Shown here: positions 12,365 through 22,758 of the stretch, in pieces
How the letters are laid out: each line of letters starts with the position of its first letter
How positions within the stretch are numbered: the first letter of the stretch is position 1
Assembly: GCA_026545225.1 (NCBI GenBank)
Contig: CM048845.1
Coordinates: 14,074,501 to 14,138,500 of the forward strand
Reading direction: 5' to 3'
DNA from: Cornus controversa
Lineage: Eukaryota; Streptophyta; Magnoliopsida; Cornales; Cornaceae
DNA length: 64,000 bases
The notes under the pieces: generated by a model
What the model was told of the DNA's origin: nothing
What the model saw: the letters and a program-made list of their open reading frames with translations, nothing else
The model's database searches: none
Made by a program: the position numbers and the translations under genes

Positions 12365-12788
12365 TTGGATAATTATCAAGAATAAAAGAAGTTATTAGTT
12401 TGCCCCTCCAAGAAGCCTATAAATAAAAGTCCAGGAGTGGGAGAACAACCAGAAGACTCTTAGAGAAAACAAGAGGAAGACTCTCAAAGAACGCTGAAAG
12501 TCTTTAGGATTCTTCACTCAAAATCCAAAGCTCCAAAGCATCTAAAACCCTGAAGGAGAAAAACATCAAACACATCATCCACGTGCCATTCTTCACCAAA
12601 GTTTCAATCTAATTCAAGATTAAGCTCCAGTAGCTCTTGAATTCAGATCATCATGGAGATCAAATCAGATGAATTTGTCTTTCTTTTGTAAAGATCTACA
12701 GAGATTTATAACTCATATTTACTGAAATTAATAAATTTGATTTATTTAGCCACGTGTTTTGATCTTATTCTCAGACTCGAAGTTTGTG

Positions 12789-13254
12789 TGTATAATATAT
12801 ATATACAAAAAATCAATAGAGATTTTCTGTCCTAAAAATACTTTCAAAAATCTTTTTGCTCTAAAAAATAATAATTTCTATGGTTGTATTTTGTAAAAAA
12901 ACTTATAGTAGTATTTATAGACGAGAGAGTCTTAAATTTACTTGAAAAACAAGTTAAAGCCCTTTTAGAACGTCTCAATAAACTTCGGACCGAATTGAAA
13001 GAAAAAATTGGATTAAAAAGAAAAATCCCACAACTATCACAACAAGTGCGTCTGATCCTGAAATTGGGGACCTGTCTAACTTTACAAGTTATGCAAAATC
13101 TAATATACTGAGAACGTGGATCGGTTCTAAAAACGAGGACCGATCGGATTTTGAGAAAATTATTTTTTTAGCTTTAAAATCTATTTTTCTAAGTCCTAAA
13201 TCTTCCAAACTCCAAACATAAAGTGTCCTCACACCATAACTATTCTAATGCCCT
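12789..13254 (+). repeat. R1 repeat, copy b
   Basis: Second copy of the 470-bp repeat at 1425-1892, by eye about 90% identical and ending at the same CTATTCTAA. It follows the LTR-like relic without a gap. The short ORF at 12884-13111 lies wholly inside the repeat and is not a credible gene. Confidence 0.75.
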
Positions 13255-14161
13255 GTTTGGATTGATTTTTGAAAAGTAACTTTCTGCTTTTCAAGCTCCA
13301 AAGCCATTTTGAAGAGTCAAGATTCAAATACTATTTCATTATTCTAAAAAATGTATAATGAAAGAGTTCAAAAATTAAAAATATGAATATTAAGTTAATA
13401 AAATTGCAGTGAAATTTAAAGAACAAGAGAAAAAAGAAAGAATAAGAAGAGAGAAAAATGTTACAACACACACATCATATATGAGTGCAAAAATAAAAAA
13501 TAAAAATAAAAATTAAGAAGATAAAAAAGAAAAAATAAAAAGGAAAGAACTTTGTCTAAAAAAGTGTATATAGATACACATAATTATGTATTTATGTGTA
13601 TATATGCATGCACGTATTGGAAGAGCAAATATAAGTGCTTTTATCATACACATAAATATGTATTTATGTGTATATATAAATAGCTGATATATGTGTATTT
13701 TTGTATAACAAGGTTATAACATGCATCAAATTGAGAGAGAAGAAGGCATTAATAGTGTTGAAGGGTTAGGAACTTAGAAGTAATCATTTAGTTGGTGTTT
13801 CAATAGATTAATTAAGCGTGTGAAGAATGGTGGGAACATTATTGTATTTTTATTTCTGAAGACAATTTCTTTTTATAAAACGTCAGGCATTGGTTTTTTA
13901 ACTAACTATTTATATTTAAAATGTGATTAAATTCAAATTATTTTTCACCATCAAAAGCTGTAACAAAGTGATTCTTCCTTATCTCTACAAAGTAAAACGT
14001 ACAAGGTGTAACGTGGGTGCGTGAGTGTTTCTTGTCCCAATATAAAAAAAGAAAAAAGTCAAAAAAAAAAAAAAAAAAGAGAAAAAGGACACCTTGGATT
14101 CTAGTCCTTGGGATTATACTTTTTTGAAATCCAAAGGCTCAGAAGCTCGATAAGTACCTAA
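13255..14161. other. Intergenic, AT-rich, with a MITE-like left fragment
   Basis: GCCCTGTTTGGATTGATTTT at ~13256-13380 resembles the left part of the MITE at 14162 (shared TATTT...GAGTTCAAAAA order) and looks like an unpaired end. The rest holds AT-rich DNA, repeated TATGTATTTATGTGTATATA words near 13590-13670 and an A-run at ~14065. No gene is seen. Unit 1 homology with units 2 and 3 begins near 14040 (ACACCTTGGATT vs ACACTTTGGATT at 23590). Confidence 0.6.
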
Positions 14162-14353
14162 GGTCCTGTTAAAAGCTTCGATTTTTCAAGTTCAAAAATT
14201 GTTTTAGAAAGTATTTGAATTGTTAATGTAAAAGAGATTTAGAGTTCAAAAAGAACGTTTTAAGGAATTGGGGATACCAACTTCTTAATTTAGTTTTTAC
14301 TTCTATTTTTTTCTGCGTAAAAGCTGAAATAAAAATTCTATCAAACAGGCCAA
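14162..14353. mobile_element. MITE (hAT- or PIF-like), insertion private to unit 1
   Basis: Begins GGTCCTGTTAAAAGC and ends TCTATCAAACAGGCC, so its ends are roughly inverted (GGYCTGTT). The homologous place in unit 2 (about 23655-23675) reads straight through as AAGTAGGTCCCACAA, which is an empty site. It is about 190 bp long and non-coding. The target duplication is unclear. Confidence 0.55.
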
Positions 14354-14483
14354 GTCCCACAAAAATAAATATAGGTTTGCCTCGAGTCCGCGATGTTGAT
14401 AAGTAGTGTGTCGTATATGACGCTAAACGACATCGTTTGAGCTTCTATGCAATGTTTCTTAAAAAATGTTTACCAATTCTTTC

Positions 14484-14567
14484 TAGGGTTTTACCGGTTG
14501 ATCGACACAAACCCAAAATGAAAAGGGAAGCCATTGGAGAATTTCGAGTGCACAGGGGTATATATAA
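14484..14567 (+). promoter_or_regulatory. Promoter of mTERF copy 1: telo-box, CCATTGG, TATA
   Basis: TAGGGTTT (reverse of the telo-box AAACCCTA) is at 14484-14491, CCATTGG (inverted CCAAT) at 14531-14537, and TATATATAA at 14559-14567. All lie in sequence conserved with copies 2 and 3. Transcription would start near 14590-14600, before the ATG at 14639. Copy 1 has about 10 bp more between CCATTGG and TATA than its paralogues. Confidence 0.6.
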
Positions 14568-14638
14568 TCTCGACTCTCAAAACTGGTAAGCTTATATCTA
14601 CAATTATATATATATATATATATATATATATCAGTTCA

Positions 14639-16009
14639 ATGATTCATTTTATTAGCAGTAGACTTCAACATACAAGGCATATAGCTTCAATTCCATGCCA
14701 TGTATCTTTGTTTTCAACATCGTCAGTCAATCCCATCTTGAGTAGATCAAATTCAACGGACCCACAATCTCTTGCAGTCTCTTACCTATTAAACTCATGT
14801 GGGTTGTCCTTAGAATCAGCCATTTCAGCTTCTAAGAAGCTCCAGTTTGAAAAAACTGATCAACCAGACTCAGTCTTGAACCTTTTGAAAACCCATGGTT
14901 TAAATCAGACCCATATAAAAAATCTGATAACAAATTGTCCTCTGATACTTCTAGCTGATCCACACAAAACCCTGAAACCCAATATTGAGTTGTTTGAATC
15001 TTTAGGACTTTCTGGCACTAACCTTGTAAAAGTTCTCAAAAAAAATCCGCGTGTGCTTGAAACTGATGCACATGCAGTTGTTGGAGTTTTCAAAACTTAT
15101 GGTTTCAGTGAAAAGCAAATTTCAAGCTTAACCATGAAGCGTCCAACTTTATATTTATTAAATGCACACAAAATCTTTAAGCCAAAGTTGGAATATTTCA
15201 AATCTTTGGGCTTTGCAGATGCAGAAATAGCACAAATATTGTCATCTCAACCTTATATCCTTGGAAGAAGCCTTGAAAACCAAATCATGCCTTCTGTTGA
15301 AATCATTAGACGTATTGTTCGCACCAATGAGAATGTTTTGAAAATAATCAAAGCATGCAAACGAATACTTGAATTTAATTTGGAGAAGGTGCTGGAACCA
15401 AATATTGCAATCTTGTTGAATCATGGTGTACCCAAGTCAAACGTTCTAAAATTGTTTATGATTCAACCAACTTCCCTACTTTTACGAAGTTATCGATTTA
15501 TTGAGGTGGTCAGTGAAGTTGAAAAATTAGGTTTTGATCCAACAAAACTGCTATACGTCTTAGCCTTCCGTTCAATTGTAGTCATGAGAAAATCACTTTG
15601 GGAGCAAAAATTGGGAGTTTTTTCTAGTTTTGGTTTGTCAGAAGATGACATTATTGCAGCATTCAAGTTACAACCAATGTGTATGCTTGCTTCAGAGGAG
15701 AAGATCAGGAAATTAATGGGCTTCTTTGTTAATACGCTGAAATTGAAGCCTAAAGTGATTTCCAAGTATCCAGATCTTATGCTACTTAGCTTGGAGAAGA
15801 GGATTGTTCCAAGGTGTTCAGTTCTACAACTTTTGATGTCAAAAAATCTGATAAAGGGAGATACGAGTTTAATTTATGCACTTAAAATGCCTGAAAAGAT
15901 ATTCACAGGGAGGTTTGTGAGCAAGCATCAGACTGTTATTCCTGAAGTCGTTGAGGCACATCAAGGCAAGATACAATTTCAAGGGTTTCCTATTAATTTA
16001 AGAACATGA
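14639..16009 (+). CDS. mTERF-family protein, tandem copy 1
   Basis: A 456-aa helical-repeat protein of the plant mTERF family, which binds organelle nucleic acid in transcription termination, RNA processing or splicing. Residues 1-37 are Arg/Ser-rich without acidic residues (MIHFISSRLQHTRHIAS...), a likely mitochondrial presequence. mTERF modules (LGL/GF...I..L....P.LL pattern) start near residues 86, 122, 155, 190, 262, 298, 331 and 368, e.g. LGLSGTNLVKVLKKNPRVL and FGLSEDDIIAAFKLQPMCML. An upstream in-frame ATG at 14534 lies before the TATA box and is not conserved in copies 2 and 3, so 14639 is chosen. If the GT-AG segment 15985-16127 is spliced out, the frame continues to TAA at 16201-16203, giving 473 aa with a tail like copy 2. 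It is about 80% or more identical to copies 2 and 3 by eye. The specific target is unknown. Confidence 0.93.
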   Translation: MIHFISSRLQHTRHIASIPCHVSLFSTSSVNPILSRSNSTDPQSLAVSYLLNSCGLSLESAISASKKLQFEKTDQPDSVLNLLKTHGLNQTHIKNLITNCPLILLADPHKTLKPNIELFESLGLSGTNLVKVLKKNPRVLETDAHAVVGVFKTYGFSEKQISSLTMKRPTLYLLNAHKIFKPKLEYFKSLGFADAEIAQILSSQPYILGRSLENQIMPSVEIIRRIVRTNENVLKIIKACKRILEFNLEKVLEPNIAILLNHGVPKSNVLKLFMIQPTSLLLRSYRFIEVVSEVEKLGFDPTKLLYVLAFRSIVVMRKSLWEQKLGVFSSFGLSEDDIIAAFKLQPMCMLASEEKIRKLMGFFVNTLKLKPKVISKYPDLMLLSLEKRIVPRCSVLQLLMSKNLIKGDTSLIYALKMPEKIFTGRFVSKHQTVIPEVVEAHQGKIQFQGFPINLRT

Positions 16010-16127
16010 ATGGTTGTAATATTTGTGGAATTTACTATCATGTATTACAACAAGTCCATAGCAAATAACCGTTGGGAGCTTCTATGGTAGTTGTATGGGG
16101 TAGCGGCAGTGGCATTATAAAATACAG
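15985..16127 (+). other. Candidate 3' intron of mTERF copy 1 (143 bp, GT-AG)
   Basis: Runs from GT after CAAGG to ATACAG. Removing it joins CAAGG to CTCAGGAGAAG in frame, producing QGSGEVPLAPISSEGG, which matches the uninterrupted tail of copy 2 (QGSGEVSLASSSSEGG). Unspliced reading stops after GFPINLRT. The donor GTTTCC is weak. The homologous 161-bp segment in copy 3 behaves the same way. Confidence 0.55.
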
Positions 16128-16203
16128 CTCAGGAGAAGTTCCCCTAGCACCAATTAGTTCTGAAGGAGGAACGGTGTCAATGAAGGATTGTAAAGTCCTA
16201 TAA

Positions 16204-17240
16204 ACCAATGCATTTTGTAGAAGTTTTCTTTTTATGCTTTAAGATTGATTTAGTTCAATTTGTACTATTTAAGCATCTTTCTGTTGTTCTTTTACAGTGA
16301 TGTCCTGACGATTCAATTTGTTTCCTCCTAATCTCTTTTACTTGAACTACTGCTTCTTTGGTTTGCATTGACCCATATGAGTTGTAATTTTGTTCCTGTT
16401 ATGTGTTTTCACTGCATAGCACATTGTACAGAGCTGTCATTTTCTCAAATAGCATGCTCTATCAACTCCACTTTCAGAAGCTTCCAGGTTGATTATTTGA
16501 GTTTATCAACTAATCATAAAATTATTTGACTTCTTCAGAGAGCTCGTGCTTTGGTGGGCGTTATGCAAGACTTGCCAGTTGCCATGTTAAATAATGCATG
16601 ACTCACCATGTTAAGTAAGACCATTCTTAACTTGTTTTTAACTAGTGGCATTATTGTATCATATGCATGGTGCCTGTTTCAGGGGCTTTAGCTTAGCCCC
16701 ATTGCATAGGTGTTGCTGCATCTGTCCACTAGAAAGTTATGATAGCTTGTGGGCATCCTTTAATTGCTGAAGTACATATTTTGATTTAGCTGACAAAAAT
16801 TTGCATTCTCCCAACTATAGTTCATTATCAGTGATTTCCATATATTGGGAGGCAAATCTTGGTGTCTTTCTCAGATGTGAGAGAAGTGACTCGTTCATGA
16901 TTAACATTCTTAGTCTCTCGCCTCCTTTATTTCCCTGTACCCTCTCTAAGTTCTGTAGCTTTTTCTCCACAGTGTACTAGGAGCTGTGACTTTTGCTCAG
17001 CCAGAACCAAGATCCGATGTTGGCGTGTGACAATGTTCATTCTCCAATGGCTATATCTTCAAATTCTGCATCTCCAGCCTCTGTTTTTGTACCTTCATTG
17101 ATCGGTACAAACACCAACATTTCAAGCTTTTACGCATCCAAAGATATCCCCATGGTAGATTATCGCAGACCTCAGGCATAACCAAGGTAGCCCTGTTCAG
17201 CTCAAATCTCCATCACATTTTTATCAAATCTTGCATTCTT
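16204..17240 (+). other. 3' flank of mTERF copy 1, shared with copies 2 and 3
   Basis: Non-coding sequence homologous to 25349-25980 and 51794-52700. It includes the stretches around GATTGATTTA...TTCAATTTG and GCATTATTGTATCATATGCA. Short ORFs at 16993-17181 and 52415-52627 fall in homologous DNA but do not share a conserved frame throughout, so no gene is called. The likely polyadenylation zone is about 16210-16260. Confidence 0.6.
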
Positions 17241-17660
17241 GAAGCACTGAATATTTTAGCAAGATTGTCCAGGATGTTGCAAAGTTAGGTTTCCAAACCA
17301 TGGAGCTATTACTTATTCTAGCCATCCTATCAATGGCATTATGGCAGTCATTAGAAAATCTCTAGGAGAGAGTAAAAAAAAAAAAGCAAACTTATTAGCA
17401 GTTTTGGTTTCTCCAATGATGATAGACTTTTAGCTTTTGAAAGAAGTAAACTAGGGAAAATTATGGTTTTCCTAGTGAACAAACAGGATTTTTAGCCTTT
17501 CCTTGGCATCTGGATCTATTAAGGGGATATAATTCTTGTATTCACAGTGAAACAAAAATTTTGTGGAGAGTTTTGTGACCAATTATCATCACATGATTCC
17601 CGAAGTGGTTGAGTCCAACGGAATCGCAATAAATTTTCAAGGGAACAAGGAAATTTCATG
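17241..17660 (+). pseudogene. Degenerate mTERF C-terminal relic
   Basis: Conceptual pieces match the C-terminal third of the paralogues in order. FSKIVQDVAKLGFQTMELLL then ILSMALWQSLENL corresponds to VVSEVEKLGFDPTKLLYVLA...MRKSLWEQKL. After several stops, a piece with SLASGSIKG follows, and finally HHMIPEVVESNGIAINFQG corresponds to VIPEVVEAHQGKIQFQG. Multiple stops and shifts, including an A-run near 17380, make it a clear pseudogene. It is much more diverged than the three intact genes, so it is an older copy or a different subclade. Confidence 0.75.
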
Positions 17661-17742
17661 GTAGAGTTGCATTATTATGAATAACCAGCTAGTTTTAGCC
17701 GAGTTGCACACTTTTTGTGACATTATTTGGGTAATATTAGCT

Positions 17743-18228
17743 AAGGGTGTACAAAAATTCGTCCAAACCGAAAAATCAAACCGGACTAGACCGGATAGTT
17801 CCGTTGAATTTTTCTATGGTTTGGTCACACTTTCAAAATATTGGAACTGTGAATTAACGGTCCGGTTCTGGTTTCATGTTCCTTAGGACCGGACCAAATC
17901 GGACCGGACGGTTTATATATATTTATATATAAAATATATTAAATAAATTAATATAAATAAGTAAGTTATAAACTCTTAAGTGTAAGTGTGTAACTAATAA
18001 TGTAATGTACTAATCATCTTAATGGGATAACTGTTTATACTTTATATAATATATATTATACAATTTGTAATAATATAATAACCTACAAATGCACTAAAAT
18101 GGAACGATGGAAACGAATTGAACCAAACCAGTACTTCACGATTCGATTCGGTTCTATTGGTCCAAATGGTTCGGTTCGGTTCTAAAAAATATCAAAATCG
18201 AACCGGATCAGACCGTGTGCACCCCTAA
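17743..18228. mobile_element. hAT-like MITE (GGGTGYAC ends)
   Basis: Left end AAGGGTGTACAAAAATTCG and right end GTGTGCACCCCTA form terminal inverted repeats. Inside are many ACCGGACC / GGTTCGGTTCGG words, typical of a common plant non-autonomous hAT group. Flanks are AATATTAG on the left and AATATTAT on the right, a plausible imperfect 8-bp duplication. It is non-coding and inserted in the duplicated mTERF 3' flank. Confidence 0.75.
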
Positions 18229-18416
18229 TATTATTAGCCTACTTTTGTTTTAAAATGATATTCATGTAAATTCTGCTACCTCAAGCTCTGTTATTGGATT
18301 TAACTTCTTATTCATTATTTTCATGAACATTGTAATGGTTCTCTGAAAGTGATGCTTTGTTATTATGTTTGCCGATCAGTTTCTGTTCAAGTTGTGTGAT
18401 TTGCTTCCATTTTGGC
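18229..18416 (+). other. mTERF 3' flank, distal part
   Basis: Homologous to about 53015-53190 in unit 3 (ATGGTTCTCTGAAAGTGATG and TTGTGTGATTTGCTTCCATT words). Homology stops abruptly at TTTTGGCTAGG where the next element begins. No gene is seen. Confidence 0.6.
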
Positions 18417-18556
18417 TAGGCCCGGCAAAATGGGCACCAACCCGCCAATATCCACCCAATTTTTAATAGATATAGGTAAAACATTTTAAAATATGGGTTA
18501 AGAAAGTCCGGCTTATTTTTATAGAGGTTTAAATGGGTTGAATTCATATTTCACCC

Positions 18557-18560
<4 letters not shown>
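18417..18560. mobile_element. hAT-like fragment (TAGGCCCGGCAAAATGGG end)
   Basis: The left end TAGGCCCGGCAAAATGGG and following ACCAACCCGCC / ATATGGGTTAA words resemble a common plant non-autonomous hAT group rich in GGGTT/AACCC. The right end is lost in the AT microsatellite that follows. Confidence 0.45.
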
Positions 18561-18611
<51 letters not shown>

Positions 18612-18861
18612 GACCCAAGAGTACTGTAGGAAATAAAAAACTTACAGGCAAGTAAGATTCTCTCTATATTGTAATCCTCTCTCTCCACTCTCTTTCTAAA
18701 CTTCTCTCTATATCGCAACCTCCTCTCTCTCTCTCAACCATTCTCCCTATATATCATGATATCATCTCTCTCTATATATATATATCATCTCTTTATCTAT
18801 CTAGTTCTCTCCCAATCCTCCTCTCTCTAAGATTTTCTCTCTTTATATATATATATATATA
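18561..18861. repeat. (TA)n microsatellite and CT-rich tract
   Basis: A run of about 22 TA units to ~18606, then a CTCTCT-rich region with several TCTCTCTATAT words to 18861. The pyrimidine tract resumes after 19463, so the hAT element at 18870 split it. Confidence 0.85.
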
Positions 18862-19463
18862 TCATGATCAGGGCCGGCCCTGGGCCTAGGGCTTCCAAAT
18901 TTTTTAATTTTTTGAGGGCCCCCAATTTTTACTAAGCCCACTGGATGTTATTTAAAAAAAATATAGTAACTAATAATAACTCAGGATTTCTAGGCCAAAA
19001 TTTAGAAACAAATAGTCAACTGGACCTCATTTAAAAAATAATGATAATAGTCCAATACATTAGTTTGGGTCTCTTTTAAAAAATAATGATAATAGTCCAA
19101 TACACTGGTTTGGGCCTCATTTAAAAAATAATGAGGTGTGTTGAATATGAAGATAATAGTCCAATACATTTACTTTGATATGAAGTTCAATTTTGATTTT
19201 TGTCACTAAGGTGTGTTGAATATTTTTTTTTAATTTTTTTATGTGAACTAGATCATGTTATTTATAAAGCACCAACAACACTAGGGTTTTTTTTTTTCAA
19301 CATTAATATATTGTATTTGCTTATCGTCTCATTTTAATAAAAAATTTGCACTCTATAGAATTTATTCAAACGTGAAACTTTAAGTAGAAAAAACCTCCAT
19401 TTGAAAGTCCGCCTAAGACCTTTCAACATTTTTGGAATCTCAGGACCGTCCCTAGTCATGATC
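18862..19463. mobile_element. Non-autonomous hAT element with perfect 8-bp target duplication
   Basis: TCATGATC occurs at 18862-18869 and again at 19456-19463. Between them the element starts AGGGCCGGCCCTG and ends CAGGACCGTCCCTAG, which are inverted repeats of each other with few mismatches. An 8-bp duplication is diagnostic of the hAT superfamily. It is about 586 bp long with no coding capacity. It contains an internal tandem repeat (AATAGTCCAATACA words at ~19040-19170). Confidence 0.85.
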
Positions 19464-19750
19464 CCTCTTTTTCTCTTCAGTTCTCACAATCCCACACTCT
19501 CTCTAAGATTCACTTTGTCTCTCCCCGGGTTCTCTCACGAATGTATCCTGCCCTCTCTCTGACTCTCTCACAAGTCATGATTCCCCTCTCTCTCTCTCTC
19601 TCTCCCCCTCTAAGATTCTCTTTCTATAAGTGGAAGACCAATAGGGGTCTCTTCTTGATCTGTTCACACTCTGGTTCTATGGCCTCCACTGGACTTAATT
19701 TCTTCTGGGTTTGTGTTAATCTCTCACCCTGAAAGTATGCCCTTGTGCTC

Positions 19751-20047
19751 TTATTGAGAAGGAAAAAAAAAAAAGGCCTGTTGATTGACATTGACTTCAA
19801 CAGGGGCAGCTTGAGAAGTACTAGCCCCCACATTTTCAGGTTCCATATTTTCATTTCCATACTCTGCAAACAGAGTGTCTAAACGTGCTTCCATCCTAAT
19901 AAAATTGCGAATTGCACAACATGCAATCACAATATCTGCTTGCACATCTATGTCGTACGGTGCCATTAACCTCAATATACGAAATCTTGCCTTTAAAACA
20001 CCAAAACAACGCTCAATAACATTCAGTATTCTTAGACAATATACCAT
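19751..20047 (-). pseudogene. PIF/Harbinger transposase C-terminal relic
   Basis: The minus-strand text NVIERCFGVLKARFRILRLM, then DIDVQADIVIACCAIRNFIR, matches the C-terminal DDE_Tnp_4 core of PIF/Harbinger transposases and their domesticated ALP1-like kin. Only the last part of the domain is present and the upstream part is missing, so it is a fragment. A 12-A run lies at its 3' end. Confidence 0.8.
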
Positions 20048-22757
20048 TGTTTAGAACTCATCAAAATTATTTGTTATATTTGTTCTTATAGATTTTCAGT
20101 ACTCATGTCTTCATTGTTACTTTTATATTACACGTACATTTAAGTCACCATGTACTAGTACTGCTATATTTCACCTTAACATTGCATTTGGATTGAGAGA
20201 ATGGAGGAAAATAAGAGGAAAAGAGAAGGTGGGATGGCTTATCTCATCTTTATTTTATAAATGATGTGAAAAATTAGAGGATATGGAGGAGAAGAGAGAG
20301 CCTAATGCTAATAAGAATTGGAGAGATTCCCCTGGTTGTGGAGGCTGCAAAGCTTTGCATGCATCCTAAGGTACATATATATATTTTATATGATTTCTTA
20401 ATTCTATCTTTCCCATAAATTTGATCTAAATCTCTTTCTCTCTCCCTCTAACAGATCTGTAAGATGGCTGAATCAAACCATACTGCTATTTTTCTTCAAG
20501 TTAATTATGAAGAACTCAACATAATGTGTTATTCTCCACATATACATCTTCTTCAGGTTTTATAGAGGTGCAGAGGGTAGTGTATGTAGCTTCAGCTGCA
20601 CCAATGCAATTGTAAGAATTTGATCCATTACTACATTTCATATTTCAATTTTTCAATAATGAATCTTTAATGGGTTTATCTTTATCTTTTTTAAATAAAA
20701 AAAATCATTAATGGTTTTTTTTTTTTTTTTTTTGTATTTCAACTTGTAACCCTTTTTAAATTTTGGTTATATAGATCAAAAAATTCAAAGATGGATTGGC
20801 AAAGCATGGGACTGATAGATGAATCTTGGTCCAGCTAAAGGGCTAGATGAATCTGAACTATTGAGCTTAGCCTTAGCAGGTGAGGTAAATAAGAACTACC
20901 ATTACAATCCAGTAGAGAGAAAAGAATGGAAGATTTGGTTATTGAAGGCATAGATATATCCAGTAGTACTCAAGTAAGACAGGGAATAAGATGAAACTTA
21001 AGGAAGATAATGCAATATTGATGGTTTCAAATAGGATTCAGGCTCATTTGAAGATGGGTTATGGAGTAAAAAGGCTCCATTTTTTTTTGGGTATTTTTGG
21101 CTTCTTCAAATGTGTATATTTATTGTTGTTGGTTGAAAGGCTCCTGGTTTTTTTTATGGATTGAGCCATGCAAGTTTGGTTAATCTGTTATATTGGATTG
21201 GATATTGTGATCTAATTTGTTAAAACATGTATAACAGTTAAGTGTAAAGCTCAATTATTTAAATATTCAGCTATCTCAATTTCAATCATCCAAAAAGATA
21301 AAAACCACTTTCCTACCACTGATTTGTACGAATCCAGATTGCAAAATGGAGTGGACAATAGAAATAGACAACTTTTCCAAGGATCTCAAGCTTTCCAAAG
21401 AAGTGATAAAGCTAAGTTCATGACTCTTTGGTTCTATAGCTAGCTGATTCTGTGAGCAATTTCAAGTGGCCTAAATTTGTTCCCACTGTTCCAATGAATT
21501 GGTTGGAACCTAGATCTAGATTATTGAGCATACAAGAATTGGAGAGATGCACATGAATGTTTCCACTACATGATGAGATGATTTGGTATGGAAAAAGACA
21601 TAATTAAAAAAAGAAAATCAGAATTGCTATCAAGGTAGCAAGGATTGTACACAATGCTATTCCTTCCTTTTTACTCTCATGTTACCATCAAAGGAAAACC
21701 AAAAGAAATTAGAAGTCTGTTTAAAATTAGAAACTCATAGGGGGACACACACACACACAGAGAGACTCCAAAAATTGAGTTGCAAAACAGTTTTAAATAG
21801 TCTTCTTTAAAAATTGTTAAGAACTGTTCTCCAGCATATAGTTCTTTAAAAGTAATACAAAATAGTTTTCAAATAATAAAATCAAAGAGCACCTAAAAAT
21901 GTTTCACACTTGAAATTTTAAGAGGCATTAATTCAAATGCAAATAAATTTCAGAAGTAACACTGGTAAAATTTGAAACTATAGAGTTCTTCATAGAACTG
22001 CAAGCAATTGAAAGTTTCCTCTGCATTGCAAAACCAATTATGGACATCCAACATAGAATGGCACACAAAAACGAAAAAAAAAAAATAAATAAAAATAGAA
22101 TAAACTAGCCAATTCATTTGATTTTTAAGAAAAAAGCTTCGAGCTTCCAAATCTCCATACAAAATATTTTTTAACATTAAGAGAAATTTGTTTAAATAAT
22201 GCAACGTACAACACACATAAAATGTGAAACAACAATATAAAAAATAAAATTACATTAGCTTCCTTCAGGAATAACATAATTATATGGACCTCCTTTATTG
22301 ATTAAAATATTACACTGGCCGCTAACAGCATTTCTGTTGGAAATTGTCAAGTGTAATTCTACAATTTCTCCCTCAATAGTTACCAGAAGTTAGCATACTA
22401 GGTAGATGGAGAAATAGAAGAACATGCCACAACGCAAATTCACAAATTCCCAAATAAATCATAACAAAAAGCCGTAATATTATCATCTGTATATAGCAGC
22501 TACAAATACTATTCAAAATTGAAAAACAAAGGGGAAAAACTAGAGAGAAAATAAATAGAGAGAACTGAACATCTTGAAGAAGATGATGTAGATCTTAAAA
22601 ATGAGATGGTGAGAGAAATACCTTAAGGTGGGAGGAGCGAGAATGGACAAGATCGACGGCAGATGTTCCTCGCTGATGGTGAGAGAGAGAATGGACGAGA
22701 TCGGCGGCATGAGCTCCTTACTCCTTGCTGATGGTTAGAGATTAGAGAATGAATGAT
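20048..22757. other. Intergenic, no gene recognised
   Basis: AT-rich DNA with a T-run at ~20711-20735 and an AC/AG run at ~21748-21766. A pair of related AATGGACRAGATCGRCGGCA words lies at ~22644 and ~22691. The minus-strand ORF at 21950-22216 has no recognisable domain and is not called. Some of it may be remains of the PIF element to the left. Confidence 0.5.
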
Positions 22758-22758
22758 A

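Larger units (their letters stand above)
11579..12788 (+). repeat. LTR-like relic (gypsy-type leader features)
   Basis: No protein coding was seen. The segment has a minisatellite (11747-12025), an AT microsatellite, and then AAGCCTATAAATAAAAG (TATA-like, ~12415). This is followed by a leader with repeated AGAAGACTCT words and a late ACGTGTTTTGATCTTATTCT segment, all familiar from long plant gypsy LTRs. It runs directly into R1 copy b. No TG...CA ends or target duplication could be fixed, so the class is tentative. Confidence 0.4.

Noticed and set aside
14534-14638. Upstream in-frame ATG giving a 35-residue longer mTERF copy 1
   Set aside because: It lies before the TATA box, its extension encodes the AT microsatellite (IYIYIYI), and copies 2 and 3 start at the later ATG.
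16993-17181. Small ORF with SLIGTNTNISSFYASKD, similar to one at 52415-52627
   Set aside because: The similarity is DNA-level homology of the duplicated 3' flank. The frames are not conserved along their length and no domain is recognised.
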